Positions 1 to 9,800 are shown, numbered from the stretch's first letter. The stretch is 26,006 nucleotides of DNA from Gonium pectorale (GCA_001584585.1 LSYV01000035.1:517009-543014); one strand, 5' to 3'. Program-made: numbers and translations. The notes: generated by a model from the letters alone, not told the origin.

Positions 1-286
1 TTTGCGCGACTCGTGCCATGGCATGGCGGGGCTGTTTGCGCGACTCGTGCCATGGCATGGCGGGGCTGTTTGCGCGACTCGTGCCATGGCATGGCGGGGC
101 TGTTGCGCGGCGCGGGCCATGGCATGGCGGGGCTGTTTGCGCGACTCGTGCCATGGCATGGCGGGGCTGTTGCGCGGCGCGGGCCATGGCATGGCGGGGC
201 TGTTTGCGCGACTTCGTGCCATGGCATGGCGGGGCTGTTTGCGCGACTCGTGCCATGGCATGGCGGGGCTGTTGCGCGGCGCGGGG
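1..286. repeat. GC-rich minisatellite, 33-35 bp unit, about 8.5 copies, runs off the left edge
   Basis: Two interleaved unit types share the core catggcatggcggggctg. Type A (34 bp) continues with tttgcgcgactcgtgc and type B (33 bp) with ttgcgcggcgcgggc. The order read from base 1 is A A A B A B A' A and then a partial B at 272-286; A' carries one extra t (35 bp). The array begins at or before base 1, so its true length is unknown. Because the unit is not a multiple of three, every + frame stays open through it, which produces spurious repetitive reading frames. A single degenerate B-like unit sits upstream of RB60 at about 6543-6572, followed by the same flank as here. Confidence 0.95.
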
Positions 287-533
287 CGTCCGTCGCAGTG
301 CAAATGTCTTCAAGAGCCAGCTGAAGGTCACACGCACAGCAACGCCGAATGCCTATGCGCCGAACGCACCCGACGGGAGACAAATGATGGGCTTTGCGAC
401 TTGGTCCTCTCGCCCTGCACCACTCGGATACCATGCGTGATCAGATTGCACGACTGCTTGCAGCGGAACTGCATCGTAGTCTGCGCGATGTGACCCCCGA
501 GGGGACGACGACGATGCTGCCGCGCCCGTGGAC
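252..533 (+). repeat. Mosaic partial copy of the RB60 5' region with a fragment of RB60 exon 1
   Basis: Bases 252-506 match 6543-6805, the region upstream of RB60, with scattered substitutions and small indels. Long identical runs surround the shared block that reads NAECLCAERTRRETND in one frame. At 504-533 the sequence jumps to a 30-base exact match to RB60 exon 1 (6989-7018, encoding DDDAAAPVD). The intervening 6806-6988 of the source, including the RB60 start codon, is absent. Both sides of the junction carry GAC, consistent with a deletion at microhomology. The left end of the homology merges into the minisatellite. I infer that RB60 was the donor because the copy contains a piece of its coding exon. 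The copy lies in a probable intron of the Gln-rich gene. Confidence 0.88.
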
Positions 534-628
534 CTTGCTACTCGCCTGCATTTGAAACCCCGTCACCGGCTGCCTCTAACCTGCCCCGATCCTGCTCTCC
601 CCCTCCCCCTCCCCCCCCCCCGTCGCAG

Positions 629-1574
629 GCCCATTCCCTCGGGTCCGCCCGCGCATGCGGCGCAGGCCGCGCAGGCGGCGCAGCAGGCCTCGGCTCTCCT
701 GGGCCCCGGCCTGCAGGTGATGCCCTACAACCTCAACGCGGGCACCGCCAGCACCCTGGCAGCCCAGATCCAACAGATACAGCAGCGCCAGGCGTCCGCC
801 GGCAGCAATGCCGCCGCTGGGGGCGCCAGCGCCGCCGCAGTCGCACAGCTCCAACAGCAGCTGCTGCTGCAGCAGGCGGCGCAGGCGCAGGCGCAGCGGC
901 GCGCATCGGAGCACTCCGACGGCAACGCCGCCCTGGCGGCAGCCGCCGCTAAGCTGGGCGCCGCTGGCGGTGCGGGGCAGGCACAGGCGCTGGCGCAGGC
1001 CCTGGCAAACGCCGACCCCGCGACGGCGCAGCAGCTGGCGGCGGCGCTGATGCGCGGCGGCGGTGGCGCTGCCGGGCTACAGCTGCTGTCTGCAGCGGGC
1101 GGCGGCGGCGGCCAGGCAGGCATGTCGGCGGAGGCCCTGACGTCGGCGCTCATGCAGCGGCTGGCGGCGCAGCAGCAGGCGCAGGCCCACGCTCATGCGC
1201 AGCAGGGCGGGCAGGCGGGGCTGGCGACCCACGGGTCACTCGGGCAGGGCTCCCTCGTGGCGCTGCCCTCGGGGCAGCTCCTCGCGGCTGCCACGCTGCT
1301 GAAGCAGGGCGGGCAGCAGGCTAGCCAGCAACTGCAGCTCCAGCTCCAGGCGGCGGGTGTTGGCACGGCCGCGCAGCAACAGCAGCTGCAGCAGCTGCTC
1401 CTCCAGCGGCAGCAGCAGCTGGCGGCGCTGCAGCAACAACAGCAGCAGCAGGGGGGCCTGGCGGGCGCAACCGTGGCGCCAGGCGGGATACTGGCACTGC
1501 AGGCGCAGGGTGCCGGGGCGGGGACAGGCCAGGGAGGAGGCGACACGCCGATGACGGATACAGGGCACTCGTAG
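629..1574 (+). CDS. Last exon of a Gln/Ala-rich low-complexity protein (5' part outside the window)
   Basis: I do not recognise the family. The exon encodes about 314 residues and ends at TAG 1572-1574. It is dominated by Gln, Ala and Gly: Q-runs such as LQQQLLLQQ near 850-880, AQQQQLQQLLLQRQQQ near 1370-1420 and QQQQQQQ near 1433-1450, and short Ala/Gly blocks, ending in GDTPMTDTGHS. The start is taken as a splice acceptor after a long pyrimidine tract (ccccccccccccgtcgcag, ending at 628). No plausible ATG with an algal context opens this frame, so earlier exons should lie left of the window. Such tails occur in transcriptional co-regulators and RNA-binding proteins, but no folded domain is visible and no function can be given. 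The codon pattern and the continuous open frame argue that it is truly coding. Confidence 0.6.
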
Positions 1575-2175
1575 TGCTTGGCTGTTGGGCGCGTGTGGGG
1601 CAGGTGGGCTGGGGGAATGCATGGGCGCCTAGGCGCAGTTGCTTCGGCTGAGGGGGCGCTCCTAGGGCAGCAGTGCAAGCGGTGATTGACGCATGAACAC
1701 AGGCACTTGGACGGCCTTCCACGGCTGACGCATTAAGGGGCGACCCAAGCGCGCCTCCTTGCTCACTGTTACGGACGACGGGGTGCAGTCCCTGCCGGTG
1801 CCGACGGCAGGGTCGCGGCCATCTCGTTGAGGGCGGCTGGCATGGCATCAGCAACGCGCAGGGGCCAAAGCTTGGGAGTTGGGCGGGCGCAGACGGCAGC
1901 AACTTGCTCGGAATGACGGAGGTCCAGCACCGCCGACTGGCGTCACCGCGTTCTCTCGCTACGCAGGGCCCCGCGCACCTCTTTGCAACGACGGTCGCCT
2001 GGCCTGGGAGCCAGTGGGCACGTACGACGGTACGGGGCGCCCTGAAGCGTGGCATGGGCGCGAACCGCACCGAGGCCGCCACACAGGCAGACAATGTACC
2101 GTTATCCTCCAGTTTGGGCGTGAGCATTGGCTGACGCTGTAGCTATTCACATTGGCTTGACCTGTTCCTGGTACG

Positions 2176-2180
2176 TTACA
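2176..2180 (-). terminator. Candidate poly(A) signal (TGTAA) of the DUF1116 gene
   Basis: The + strand reads ttaca here, which is TGTAA on the minus strand. It is the first such motif downstream of the stop at 2577, giving a 3' UTR of about 400 nt. Confidence 0.5.
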
Positions 2181-2269
2181 TGCGTTTGAGGTGGCACCGG
2201 GCACTGGGAGCAGCTGGGTCTGTTGGGCTCTCAGGTGAGCATCATCCTGCGAGTCTCTCTGCGCATGTA

Positions 2270-2322
2270 TGTAAAGCAACATGGATGCGTCACACGGCTG
2301 TTGCCGTTTCCAGCAACTGTAA
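2270..2322 (+). terminator. Candidate poly(A) signals (TGTAA x2) of the Gln-rich gene
   Basis: TGTAA occurs at 2270-2274 and again at 2318-2322, the first such motifs after the stop at 1574. TGTAA is the usual polyadenylation element in Chlamydomonas, acting 10-15 nt before cleavage. This implies a 3' UTR of about 700 nt. Confidence 0.5.
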
Positions 2323-2576
2323 TCTGTATCTGTAGCGAGCTCCTACGAACGGGTCAGCATAGCTGGAGGCGACACCTGGTAGCCGGCGTCCTGTTGCCCT
2401 TTGTCCACCAAGGTTGCAAGCGCAGCGGGCTTCATACTACCGGGCTCCGCGCGTCGCGCCGGGAGCCAGCCGATGTGCCGCAAAGTGGTGGTGCGGCACT
2501 GGCTTTGACGAGTGAAGGACATTATGTGGATAGGGCTTCGTAGCGACTAGCGAGCAGTCAAGAGGGCCGACGGGGC

Positions 2577-5500
2577 TCAGCCGCCGCCCCGCCCGCTGCT
2601 CCGCTGCAGGACGCCCGCGACCGCTCCGGCCAACAGACCGTACGGCACGCAATAGACGCCCCGCCCCACGATACCCAGCACCCCCGCCGCATCCAGCGCC
2701 GACAGGTTCACGGCCAGCTGCGAGGGCCCCGCGTCCGGACCCGGCTCCCCTCCCATACCTGCGCCCGCAGGGGCGGCCAACTGGCCCGGGTGTGCCGCCG
2801 TCTGCATGCCACCAGCCCGACCCTCCAGAGCCTGCTCCCAGAGCCCGGCCCCCGCCAACAATGCCGCCGCCGACGCTCCGACGCGCACGGGAAAAGCTCG
2901 GGCGGCGCCGGTGGCGGCGTTGGACACGAAGCCGGCTGGCAGCCCGGGGTGCTCCACCAGGCCTACATCGCGGCCAGGCTCCGCCGCCAGGCCCCCCTCC
3001 GCCCGGTGCCCCTCCGCGTCCGGAGCCTCCGGCGCGTCGGGCGCCAACGGCAGCACCGGCCGCAGCATTGCACCGAACCCCCACGCATCCACGACCATAC
3101 TGTCGCCCATGGCCCCGCACAACGCCGCTCCAGCGATCACGGCCGCCGGCCCTGCCGCTGCGGCGCTCGCACCGTCCAGGCCAGCCGCAGCCGCCAGCGG
3201 CGGCGGCTGCGGCGGCGCGCCGCCCACTGGCGCAGCGATCACGCAGGGCGTCGGCGGCGCCGCCGGCGCAGTCCACCAAACGCCGGGGGCCCCTGCGAGC
3301 TGCATGCCCACGGTGGCGCCATTGCCGCCCAGCGCCGTCACCAGCGTGAGCCCAGCCGGCCGCGCAGGGGAGGTGCCATTCGCACGCAGGACCCCGCCGT
3401 CAGGCCCGTCCCCGGCCCCCGCGCCAGCGCCGCCCCCTGGGGCCGCGGTCCCGTTCACGGATGTTTCGGCCGCCAGCAGCGACAGCTTGCACGCCGCCAT
3501 CCACAGGTTCAGGAACAGGCTGGGTGCGGAGCGCAGGAACGCCGCCGCCTCCGCCGCCGTCGCCGCGGCGGCTGCGTCCTCGTGCGCCTGCAGCCCGCCG
3601 CGGCAGGCATCGCCACTCGCCTCGCGCCGCGTGCCGGCCGCTGATGGCGGCGGCGGTGACGGTCGCTGGCACGGAGGCGGCTGTGCAGTCCGCTCCAGGT
3701 GCGGCAGCAGCCGCTCCACAACGGTAGCGGTGGCGACGGTCGTGGCGGCGTGACACTCCTCCCCCGCTGCCAGTGACGCCGCCGCGGCGGGCAGCAGCGG
3801 AATCGGCCCCGCCGCCGTCAGCGCGGCGCGCAGCGCCGCCGCCAGTGGACCGTACAGTCGGCGGAGCTTGGCGACGTGGGATGGCAGGTCGTGGAGCGTG
3901 CCGAAGCGGGGCGCGGGCGGGGGCCCGGCTTGCAGGGGGCTGAACGCGGCTGCGGCGGCGGCTGTGGGGTGCAGGGCACCGACGGCCCCGGTGGGGCTGC
4001 CGACCTCGGGCTCACGCTCCGCCAGGTCTCGCACGACCTGCACGTGTGGAGTACGGAGGGCGTTGAACCCTCGTTGCCAGTCGCTGCCGCAACTTCCGTC
4101 CCTTCATGTGGCCCCGCCGACCGGGTACCGACCCCTGCCGACTCGCGAGGCCCATCCCAAGGCACACCGGACTTGTCTGCCCAGCGCCGCCCGTAAGGCC
4201 CGAGGCTGTCCCATTCTCGCCCTCCCTGCCCAATGCGGCCACACCCTCCTCAACCCAGCCACCGCCCCACCTGCAGCTGCGTGGAGGGGGACACCACGCA
4301 CGCCAGCGGGGTGACCACACGGAAGTCCTGGGCCGGCTGGCGGGCGGGGGAGGGGGCGTGGAAGCGGGGGGCAGCGGGGCGCCGACGGGCGAGATGCGGT
4401 TGTGCGCAGATTGCGGAGCAAGCGCAGGAGTAGCCTGGGCAGGAGTGTGGTCCGCACGAGGCGCACGACGAGGCGCCCGTGAGGCAAGGCCCGTGAGGGG
4501 CGCATGACGCCGCGCGCAAGCCGACGCCCCTGACCCTGGCCCCGGCGGCCCCTCTTGCGCCCATCGCACATTGCCCGTCAGCACATCTACAGACCTCCAC
4601 CAGGTTTTTACCTGGCTTCATCCTGCTCAGGCGTCCACCACACCATCCCAGTCCAGCCCATCGCAGCTCAAATGCGTGCTCCTGGCCATCCACCCGCTCA
4701 ATCCTGCATGGCACGGCACGGCACACTCACCCCTCAACCTCTCCGCCCCCCACTACCCCACCACCCCGCCACCCCGCACGCTGCCCTCCCCACCCCACCC
4801 CACTTGCCCCACCAGCAGCTGCACGCCGCCCTCGAGCACCAGCCGCCGCGCCGCCGCCTCGTCCTCCGCCCAGCCCTCAAACAGCACCGCCACAATGGCG
4901 CTGTGAAGCAGCGGCGACGGAATCAACACCGCCGCGCTGCCGCCCCCTAGGCTGCTACACGCGCTGTGCTCCCCGCCCCGGCCGCCCTCGGGTGCAAACC
5001 CGGCCGCCGCCGCCCACGTCGCGTCCGTCACCGCAGCGACGCTCATGTGGCCGCACGGACGAGATGCGCCGTCGGCGTCGGCAGGGCACCCGGCTGCGGA
5101 GGCGTCCGGGGGCGCGGACGGCAGGGGCGGCCCGGCGTGAAGGAGCGCCCGGGGCGGCAGACCGGGCAGCGCCTCTCGCGCAGGTAGCAGGTCCACCCAG
5201 CCCGGCCCCACGGCCGCGGCCACGGCGGCTGCGGCAGTGTCGGCGGCCACTAGCGCCGCCGGGTCCAGCTCTGGCATGGCTGCCGTGGCTATTGCATTGC
5301 TGTGCTGTGGCAATGGAACTGAGGGCAGGGGGGCGTCTCCGGGGCTGCTGTTGCCCGCTAGGGCTTCAAGAGGGGGGGCCGCACGGCCCGGCGCGCTGCT
5401 GCCGCGAGACCGCGAGCTGCTCGTGGCGGCCGCGGTGAGCGCAAGACGGGCAGGGCTACTGGGGCTGTGTGCGGTGAGGGATTGCGGAGGAGAGGGGGTT

Positions 5501-5670
5501 GGTGCGCCGGCGAGGCAGGGGCGCAAGGGAGTCCCCCACCCGGCCTGGGCTCGGGCGCACACGTGGCCCGGGCCGGCAGCGCGCGCTGCTTCCCGCGTAT
5601 GCAACCGCTCCGTGCCAATGCGGCTCCCGTTCGCGCGATGTCTGAGGCTGGAGTAGGCCAGGTGTCGCAT
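2577..5670 (-). CDS. DUF1116 family protein (AllG/YlbE-like), three exons, 791 aa
   Basis: Exons on the minus strand are 5670-4813, 4327-4271 and 4037-2577; both introns are GT-AG and phase 0. I recognise the family from a colinear series of features. RALLHAGPP lies at residues 174-182 and LFEGWAEDEA at 263-272. VTPLACVVSPS at 291-301 corresponds to the bacterial VGPMAGVISPS. GEECH at 397-401 corresponds to GDECH. APSLFLNLWMAA is at 476-487, LGGNGATVGMQLAG at 541-554 with WWTAPA after it, MGDSMVVDAWGFGAM at 615-629, and GRDVGLVEHPGLPAGFVSNAATG ends near 682. In E. coli the DUF1116 protein AllG works with AllF (FdrA) and AllH in the oxamate carbamoyltransferase of allantoin breakdown; whether this protein does so is unknown. 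It is much longer than bacterial members because of Ala/Pro/Gly insertions and an Arg/Ser/Ala-rich N-terminal extension of about 130 residues that could be an organelle-targeting peptide. ATG 5670 is the first in frame after upstream stops; Met132 (5277-5275) is an alternative start. Confidence 0.85.
4328..4812 (-). other. DUF1116 gene intron 1 (485 nt)
   Basis: The donor is CTG|gtggggc and the acceptor is ggcccag|GAC. Open frames here have no family similarity. Pyrimidine-rich simple sequence (cacc and ccac repeats, 4743-4815) lies just inside the donor. Nothing else is recognisable. Confidence 0.7.
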
Positions 5671-6542
5671 GGGTCGCGCGATTCCGCGCAACACGCAGAA
5701 AAGTGTGATGCGCTGCACAGGACGCTCTACTGCAATGGGGCGCTTGCAAAGAGCTAGGGACTACGGACGAAGAGGCTGGTCGCGCCGGATCCTGGTCTAA
5801 CGGCCACCGTCCGTTGCCGACCAACCGCAGGCGCTGCTGGGGTGATGGCAAGGCGCCAAGGAACCGTGCGAGGCGTGATGACGCCCTGTCCCATTTCGTA
5901 TGCTACAGCCCCCCGTCTTCTAGGCCGGATTGCCCTGCGCCCGGATTCCCCTGCGTGCTGCGTGATGATATCGGGCGGAAGTTGTGCTGCGCCTTCCACG
6001 CGCCTTCCCGCGAGGTCCGCACGTGCCTTGCACCTCGTAAGCGGAGCGCATCAGTACCGTCAGCACTCACGGCGACTGGGGGCTGGTGCTTCGCCGCCCG
6101 TCAGGTACACAGGTTACCGTTGTGGAGGGGTGGGGCGTGGAGCGACGGCGGGAGGACGGGAGTGCATGGGACGATAGGGGTCGCGATGTTGAGGGGGAGG
6201 GACCGCACGACAATGCGCCCGAAGAAATAATCCCATTACACCTTGCGCTGGGTCCACCGTCGCCCTGCGCCCGCCTGCATGGGCCTGGCGCCCTTACCAC
6301 CACCCGGCAGTGAAGCCAGACGGCGGTGCGGTACGCCGCCTGTCCTAACGTCACGAAGCACCAGTTGAAGGAGGGGCCCAGCACGCCGCGGCGGATGCGG
6401 CTTTGGGGAGTCACGAGCGCCGCGGCCTGTACATGCCTGTATGCACCACTCCTGGGTATCTCAAAGACCCACCCCGCTGTTGATCACGCCGGACTTACGT
6501 CACCGCCAAGAAGTAAACCTGTTGCTGATGCTCTCGTAGGTA

Positions 6543-6805
6543 TCATGGAATGGCGGGGCTGTTGCGTGGCGCGTGACGCCGTCGCAGTGCAAACAACTCC
6601 AAGAGCAAGCTATAGGCCTTATACATAACAAGAGCTCCAACGCCGAATGCCTATGCGCCGAACGCACCCGACGGGAGACAAATGATGCACTTTGCAACTT
6701 GACCCTCTCGGCCCTGCACCACTCGGATGCCATGCGTGATCAGATTGCACTACTGCTTGCTGTGGAACTGCATCGCAGTCTGCGCGATGTGACCCCCGAG
6801 GGGAC
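6543..6805 (+). repeat. RB60 upstream block duplicated at 252-506; contains one minisatellite seed unit
   Basis: 6543-6572 reads like a single divergent B-type minisatellite unit (catggaatggcggggctg then ttgcgtggcgcg). From the gtcgcagtgcaaa that follows, the block aligns with 290-506. One frame is open from upstream of the block to TAA 6846-6848 and encodes NAECLCAERTRRETNDALC and then HSDAMRDQIALLLAVELHRS. The other copy breaks this frame with a one-base deletion but keeps MRDQIA-LLA-ELHRSLRDVTPEG. It may be the remnant of a coding sequence; I do not recognise it. Confidence 0.8.
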
Positions 6806-6848
6806 AGCGCGCCACTGCACGGCAAAGATACGGAGAGCGGGCTTTTAA
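6732..6848 (+). other. Possible upstream ORF of RB60 (38 codons)
   Basis: ATG 6732 opens a 38-codon frame that ends in TAA at 6846-6848, 38 nt before the RB60 ATG. It begins MRDQIALLL. If transcription starts upstream of 6732 this would be a uORF able to dampen RB60 translation. The same first 24 codons are nearly conserved in the copy at 252-506. No evidence of expression can be seen in the sequence. Confidence 0.3.
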
Positions 6849-6886
6849 GCAGTGCCCGTCCGCCTGCATTCCCACGTTCCAACAAA

Positions 6887-9800
6887 ATGTCTCGGTGGAG
6901 CCTCCTTGCCCTTACACTGGGGCTGCTCCTAGTGGCAGCCCCGTTCTCCAAGAACCGCCTCGCGTTTGCGGACGAATACGATGAGGACGACGACGACGAT
7001 GCTGCCGCGCCCGTGGACGATGAGGAGAAGGACGTGGTGGTCGTGACGGTGAAGAACTGGGACGACACCGTCAAGAAGTCCAAGTTCGCGCTTGTCGAGT
7101 AAGGCGCCGAGATCGGCATGCATGTTTGCCGCCGGGGTCCGTCACTCAAACCCACCGTGCTGCGGTCCTACAGGTTCTACGCCCCCTGGTGCGGACACTG
7201 CAAGGTAGGCTGCGAGCTTGGCCTGCCGATGCCAATGAGCGCCTCACGATCTTGTCCCGTGCACCTCCTTGCCTCGCAGAGCCTCAAGCCCCACTATGCC
7301 AAGGCCGCGACCGCCCTCAAGGCCGCTGCTCCCGATGTGATGATTGCCAAGGTGAGCGGGCGGGCGGGGGTTATGGACCCTGACGTGACGTTTCGTGGTG
7401 TCCCCTTCGCGCCAAAACCCAATCCTGGTGTCGGGCATCGATTCCCCATCCCTCACAGATCACATATGCCCACCCTGTCCCTTGGTCAGGTTGACGCCAC
7501 CGTTGAGGAGTCTCTTGGGTCCAAGTTTGGCGTTCAGGGCTACCCTACCCTGAAGTGGTTCATTGACGGCGAGCTTGCCTCGGACTACAACGGCCCCCGC
7601 GACGCGTGAGTCGTGCGTTGGGGAATGCAAACAGCGTGCCCAATACAGTCACAAGCACGCAAAGGCAGTTGCGCCTTGCTTCAAATGTCCACGTATGGCG
7701 GTCCCCCTTTCTTACTACCTGCCAAGCTGCCTGGTCTTGCAATGTGCCGCGTGAGTCCGAGCCCGACACCATAAGCACGGTCCTTCGTGTGTATCTTGTG
7801 CCCTGCAGTGAGGGCATTGTGAACTGGGTCAAGAAGAAGACCGGCCCCGCCGCCGTTACTCTGGAGGACGTGGATGCCCTGACTGCCCTGGAGACTGAGA
7901 ACGGCGTGGTCGTTGTTGGCTACTTCAGCGCCTTCGAGGTGAGCCCCCAACCCCTGCCCCTCACATGAGCTTGCGAAACTTGGGGACTGGCGCGTTCTTC
8001 AGGACGTCCACCCGGGGGGTGCCTGCGCGCTCCCATGCAGGCCTTTCCTTGATTCGGGCGGGCATGGGTCATGGGCAGCGCCCCTCGGGGACTCACGCCG
8101 CGGTTATGTGCAGCACCGTGCCGGCGGCCGGCTTCGCTGTCACTGCCGGTGCGGGTGTGCTTATGCACAGCTCAGCGTGAAACCGTCTTTCTGGCCCAGC
8201 TCTACCGGGGGGAGCTGGCAAGTGGGCCGCACAGCGGATTTCTCCGCCAGTCTGGGCGGCAGACGCACGGTCGAGCAATGCTTGCACCTGCACAACTTCA
8301 ATTTGGTGCCCGCATGATTGTGAGGCCTAAATGCAATGAAGTGGTGTTTGGGAGGGGCACCACCCCGAGATTTTGCGTTGTCTGGCGATGGCCGCACTGC
8401 CACCGTTTCCACGGTTTCCACCGGTTGACAATGTCGGCTTTTTTTATATCCTGTCGGCTATTCTTTGCGTTTTGGCTTCGTATGAGGCACGCCTGCAAGC
8501 CGTCGGCGCTAGTCTTCGCGCATCTGCCGTGACGCATGCTCCAGATGCACCCAACTGTTAGTCCGCGGCGCGTTATTTGGGCTGCCCCGCCGCTTCGGGT
8601 GTTCTGGCGGTGCCGTTTCTGAGCGCCGGCCTGCACGACTACACACTATGGTCTCAGGCTACCATCTAGATGCTACCTGATAGCTACCTGATAGAACTCT
8701 GAGATGCACGCCGCTGCAACTGCAGGGTGATGCCTACAGCACCTTCAAGTCGTATGCCGCCAAGACGGAGGACGTGGCGTTCGCCCAGACCACCTCGGCC
8801 GATGTGGCCAAGGCCGCCGGCCTGGAGGCCGTCGACACCGTGGCCGCCGTCAAGAACTTCGAGGGTGAGCGTGCTTGTTGGGGGGCTCTGTGGCCCATTA
8901 TAAGGGACGGAGAGAGTTCGGTGGCGAAACAGCGCGATGGTACACGTGCGTGCGGAGCGACGCATTTGTGTCTGGCGACGAGGACCACTGTCGGCGTCCG
9001 CGCGGAGGGTGGGGGGCGAGGCGATGCCGGGGGACGCTCGAGACGTCCTGCCAGAGCATCGTTTGGCAGGCCAGCCATCGGCCCCTGATTCCTGGTGCCA
9101 CCATTGTGTCGGCGGCGTCGGGAACGCTCACACGGCCATGCTGGCATATCCCATGTTCTTCCATCTACAATTTCGGAGCGAGCGCACCCTTACCTCCCCG
9201 TGGCCGGGTCCCGGCATCACAGCCTGACCTCGCGCCACCGGTTCCCAGCTACCCAGCTTTGATGCCCCCCTCCTGCGCGGCTCCTCCGCCCCCTCAGGCG
9301 AGGCCCGCGAGGTTGCGACCCTGGCCGACTTCGACGCCGACTCGCTGGCCGCGTTTGTCAAGAGCGAGAAGATGCCCCCCACCATTGAGTTCAACCAGAA
9401 GAACAGCGACAAGATCTTCAACTCAGGCATCAACAAGCAGCTTATCCTGTGGAGCACCGCCGCCGACCTGGCCCCCTCGTCCGAGGTGCGCCGCCAATCA
9501 ATCTGGGCTTCGCGGGAGCCAGTCCGCCTGCCCTTGTGTCGCTTGCAGGAGATGTACGGCTTGTTGGTAACCGCGGCCGCGAGCCAGCTGGCGAACGTTT
9601 CTGGGAGCCGGTCGGCGATGCTGCGGAGAGGGCCGCCGTAGCAGCAGCTTCAATGAGAAGATTCGATTCCATGGCGAGCCCGTTTACGGGAGTGGTTGTG
9701 GAGGCCGCCCTAGGGCGGCCGGCCTGGGGCCCAGCTCTCGGGTGGTCAGCGCGGCGTGTATTCAGAGCACATGTCGTATAGCGCTCTGACACCGTGACTA

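Larger units (their letters stand above)
1575..2576. other. Convergent 3' UTR region between the Gln-rich gene and the DUF1116 gene
   Basis: No convincing coding sequence is present. Small open frames here lack domain content and good start contexts. The stretch should hold the 3' UTRs of both flanking genes, whose predicted poly(A) motifs cross each other: + strand TGTAA at 2270 and 2318, - strand TGTAA at 2180-2176. Long 3' UTRs of 400-700 nt are normal for volvocine algae. Confidence 0.6.
5671..6886. promoter_or_regulatory. Divergent intergenic region: promoters and 5' UTRs of the DUF1116 and RB60 genes
   Basis: The two start codons face away from each other across 1.2 kb. The left two thirds (5671-6542) show no gene, RNA or repeat I can name. 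The right part (6543-6805) is the donor of the mosaic copy at 252-506 and starts with one minisatellite-like unit. An AT-rich patch (ctataggccttatacataac, about 6610-6629) and gcttttaagc at 6839-6848 are the only TATA-like spots; neither can be assigned as a core promoter by eye. RB60 has a good algal start context, caacaaaATG. Confidence 0.6.

Noticed and set aside
2..493. Long + strand open frames encoding repeated CHGMAGLFARLVPW-type peptides
   Set aside because: They are generated in all three frames by a minisatellite whose unit is not a multiple of three and lacks stops. They show no codon bias or conserved domain.
252..533. Idea that the RB60 fragment is a retroposed spliced cDNA
   Set aside because: The missing segment (6806-6988) is not bounded by GT-AG and contains the start of exon 1. 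A deletion at GAC microhomology explains it better.
725..2127. Minus-strand open frames overlapping the Gln-rich exon
   Set aside because: Cys/Ser/Pro-rich translations are the expected complement of CAG-rich coding DNA.
2790..3753. Long + strand frames opposite the DUF1116 exon 3
   Set aside because: Arg/Pro-rich translations with no family similarity lie opposite an exon with clear DUF1116 motifs.
2577..5670. Bacterial contamination as the source of the DUF1116 gene
   Set aside because: Two in-phase GT-AG introns, algal-style low-complexity insertions and the flanking algal genes place it in the nuclear genome.
6067..6414. Minus-strand 115-codon frame in the divergent intergenic region
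   Set aside because: It has no recognisable domain, no good start context and no splice partner. GC-rich DNA gives such frames by chance.
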